DNA from: UBA1930 sp943371535
GTDB taxonomy: Bacteria > Bacteroidota > Bacteroidia > Chitinophagales > Chitinophagaceae
Reading direction: 5' to 3'
Length of the DNA stretch: 64,000 nucleotides
Assembly (NCBI GenBank): GCA_943371535.1
Contig: CALRVE020000010.1
Span: 1-64,000 of the forward strand
Part shown: piece by piece, positions 62,974-64,000 of the stretch
Position numbering within the stretch: the first letter of the stretch is position 1
How the letters are laid out: each line of letters begins with the position of its first letter
The notes under the pieces: model-generated
Databases searched by the model: none
The model's input: the letters and a program-made list of their open reading frames with translations, nothing else
What the model was told of the DNA's origin: nothing
Translations under genes and position numbers: made by a program

Positions 62974-63038
62974 AAGAAATCTGTGTAAATCTATCTAATC
63001 CGTGTCATCTGTGTTCCAAACAAATCTGTGTTCCAAAA
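62974..63038. repeat. CATCTGTGTTCC-type dispersed repeat
   Basis: The words ATCTGTGT and GTGTTCCAAA recur here, and ATCCGTGTCATCTGTGTTCC matches the tract after ilvN (31151-31175). Confidence 0.5.
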
Positions 63039-63048
63039 CTCAAAAAAA

Positions 63049-63073
63049 CAAACCCCCGAGGTTATCGAGGGTT
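63049..63073 (-). terminator. Terminator of pnp
   Basis: On the minus strand AACCCTCGA pairs with TCGGGGGTT (one mismatch) around a TAACC loop and is followed by TGTTTTTTT. Confidence 0.75.
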
Positions 63074-63081
63074 AATGTTAT

Positions 63082-64000
63082 TTATTCACCTTGTGGCTGT
63101 TCGTTATTCTCAGCAGCTTTAGGTGTAATTTGTGGTCTATCTGGTCTTGGTTCTCTTGGAGCTTGAGGTTGTTGCTCAGGCTTTGGCATTAAAGCTTTAC
63201 GGCTTAATTTAAATTTGCCTGTACGTTGATCGATTTCTAACAACTTCACTTTTACTTTATCGCCTTCTTTAAAAATACCGTCCATTGTGTCAATACGCTT
63301 CCAGCTAATTTCACTAATGTGTAATAAACCTTCTTTCTTCGGTAAAAATTCTACAAAAGCACCAAACTCTTTAATGCCTTTTACAGTAGCTTCATACACT
63401 TCGCCAACTTGTGGTACAGCTACTATGCCTCTTACCCAATTAATAGCTTTTTCTAATGCTTCTTTTGAAGTAGAGAAAATACTTACTTCACCAGTATTGC
63501 CTACTTCTTCAATATTAATAGTTGTACCAGTTTCTCTTTGAATTTCTTGAATTACTTTACCACCTGGCCCAATTACTGCACCTATAAATTCTTTCTCAAT
63601 AATTAGTTTTTCCATACGTGGAGTATGAGGCTTCACTTCTGGACGAGCAGCAGGAATACACTCGTACATGGCATCTAAAATGTGCATACGCCCAGCTTTA
63701 GCTTGTGCCAATGCTGCTCTCATTACTTCCATACTTAATCCATCTACTTTAATATCCATTTGTACGCCACAAATACCATCTCTAGTACCAGTAACTTTAA
63801 AATCCATATCACCTAAATGATCTTCATCGCCTAAAATATCAGTTAAAATAGCGTATTGATCGCCTTTGGTAATTAAACCCATTGCCACACCACTTACATG
63901 TTTTGGTAAAGGCACACCAGCATCCATTAAAGCTAAGCTACCAGCACAAACTGTAGCCATTGAAGATGAACCATTGCTTTCTAAAATATCACTTACAATA
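63082..64000 (-). CDS. pnp: Polyribonucleotide nucleotidyltransferase (C-terminal part)
   Basis: A phosphorolytic 3'-5' exoribonuclease of mRNA decay. The frame is open to the window edge (upstream codons read IVSDILESNGSSS), so the gene continues beyond 64000. Visible parts are the end of the second RNase PH core (MATVCAGSLALMDAGVP, GDMDFKVTGT), a KH domain (IGAVIGPGGKVIQEIQRETG) and an S1 domain (GEVYEATVKGIKEFGAFVEF), then a Pro/Gln-rich tail. A terminator follows the stop. Confidence 0.96.
   Translation of the reverse strand, partial: IVSDILESNGSSSMATVCAGSLALMDAGVPLPKHVSGVAMGLITKGDQYAILTDILGDEDHLGDMDFKVTGTRDGICGVQMDIKVDGLSMEVMRAALAQAKAGRMHILDAMYECIPAARPEVKPHTPRMEKLIIEKEFIGAVIGPGGKVIQEIQRETGTTINIEEVGNTGEVSIFSTSKEALEKAINWVRGIVAVPQVGEVYEATVKGIKEFGAFVEFLPKKEGLLHISEISWKRIDTMDGIFKEGDKVKVKLLEIDQRTGKFKLSRKALMPKPEQQPQAPREPRPDRPQITPKAAENNEQPQGE

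Overview
The window is a low-G+C chromosomal segment from a member of the Bacteroidota, most likely a Chitinophagaceae-like organism. This is inferred from several traits. There are type IX secretion C-terminal domains, both gliding-type and Por-type. There is a SusC/SusD pair with an ECF sigma factor and a FecR-like anti-sigma factor. The bamD-rpoZ-coaBC-DUF4835 order is typical of the phylum, as are the bacillithiol deacetylase BshB1 and promoter-like TTTG-N19-TAnnTTTG sequences. Genes mostly lack strong Shine-Dalgarno sites. No tRNA, rRNA, CRISPR array or insertion sequence was seen.

Layout: (1) 1-3300, end of sdhC, then sdhA and sdhB (succinate dehydrogenase). (2) 3668-10746, a large type IX secreted protein with a seven-repeat YVTN propeller, a DUF4920 protein, a sorbosone-dehydrogenase-like lipoprotein and KDPG aldolase. 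(3) 10908-14938, rpoB as an isolated transcription unit, with neither rplL before it nor rpoC after it. (4) 15109-16285, a small unknown ORF, a truncated second ilvA copy and a decayed caspase-like gene. (5) 16390-27798, one minus-strand locus: ECF sigma, FecR, SusC, SusD, PKD-glycerophosphodiesterase lipoprotein, secreted lectin-like protein, second glycerophosphodiesterase and a GlpT-type transporter. It looks like a glycerophosphodiester capture and uptake system. (6) 28049-41358, a complete branched-chain amino acid cluster on the minus strand (leuA-leuC-leuD-leuB-ilvE-ilvD-ilvB-ilvN-ilvC-ilvA). (7) 41432-49712, mixed housekeeping genes (YajQ, L31, BshB1, amidase, HutI, RecJ, polyprenyl synthase). 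(8) 49894-57202, two tandem OmpA-like proteins, then bamD-rpoZ-coaBC-DUF4835-DUF4296. (9) 57239-64000, CoA transferase subunits flanking an unknown ORF, an SDR, a rhomboid protease, RlmH, PlsY, PrmA and the C-terminal part of PNPase.

The most notable signals are regulatory. Between leuB and ilvE there is an unannotated 33-codon leader ORF with a run of Ile and Val codons, followed by a perfect GC-rich hairpin and U-tract: a transcription attenuator for the ilv genes. A second, weaker leader ORF and a 15-bp hairpin precede leuA, whose product is a short form without room for the usual leucine-binding domain. The same operon is peppered with a small GC-rich palindromic repeat (CCCCTAAAGGGG type). 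One copy lies in frame inside leuC, and copies form the N-terminal codons of ilvN and ilvA.
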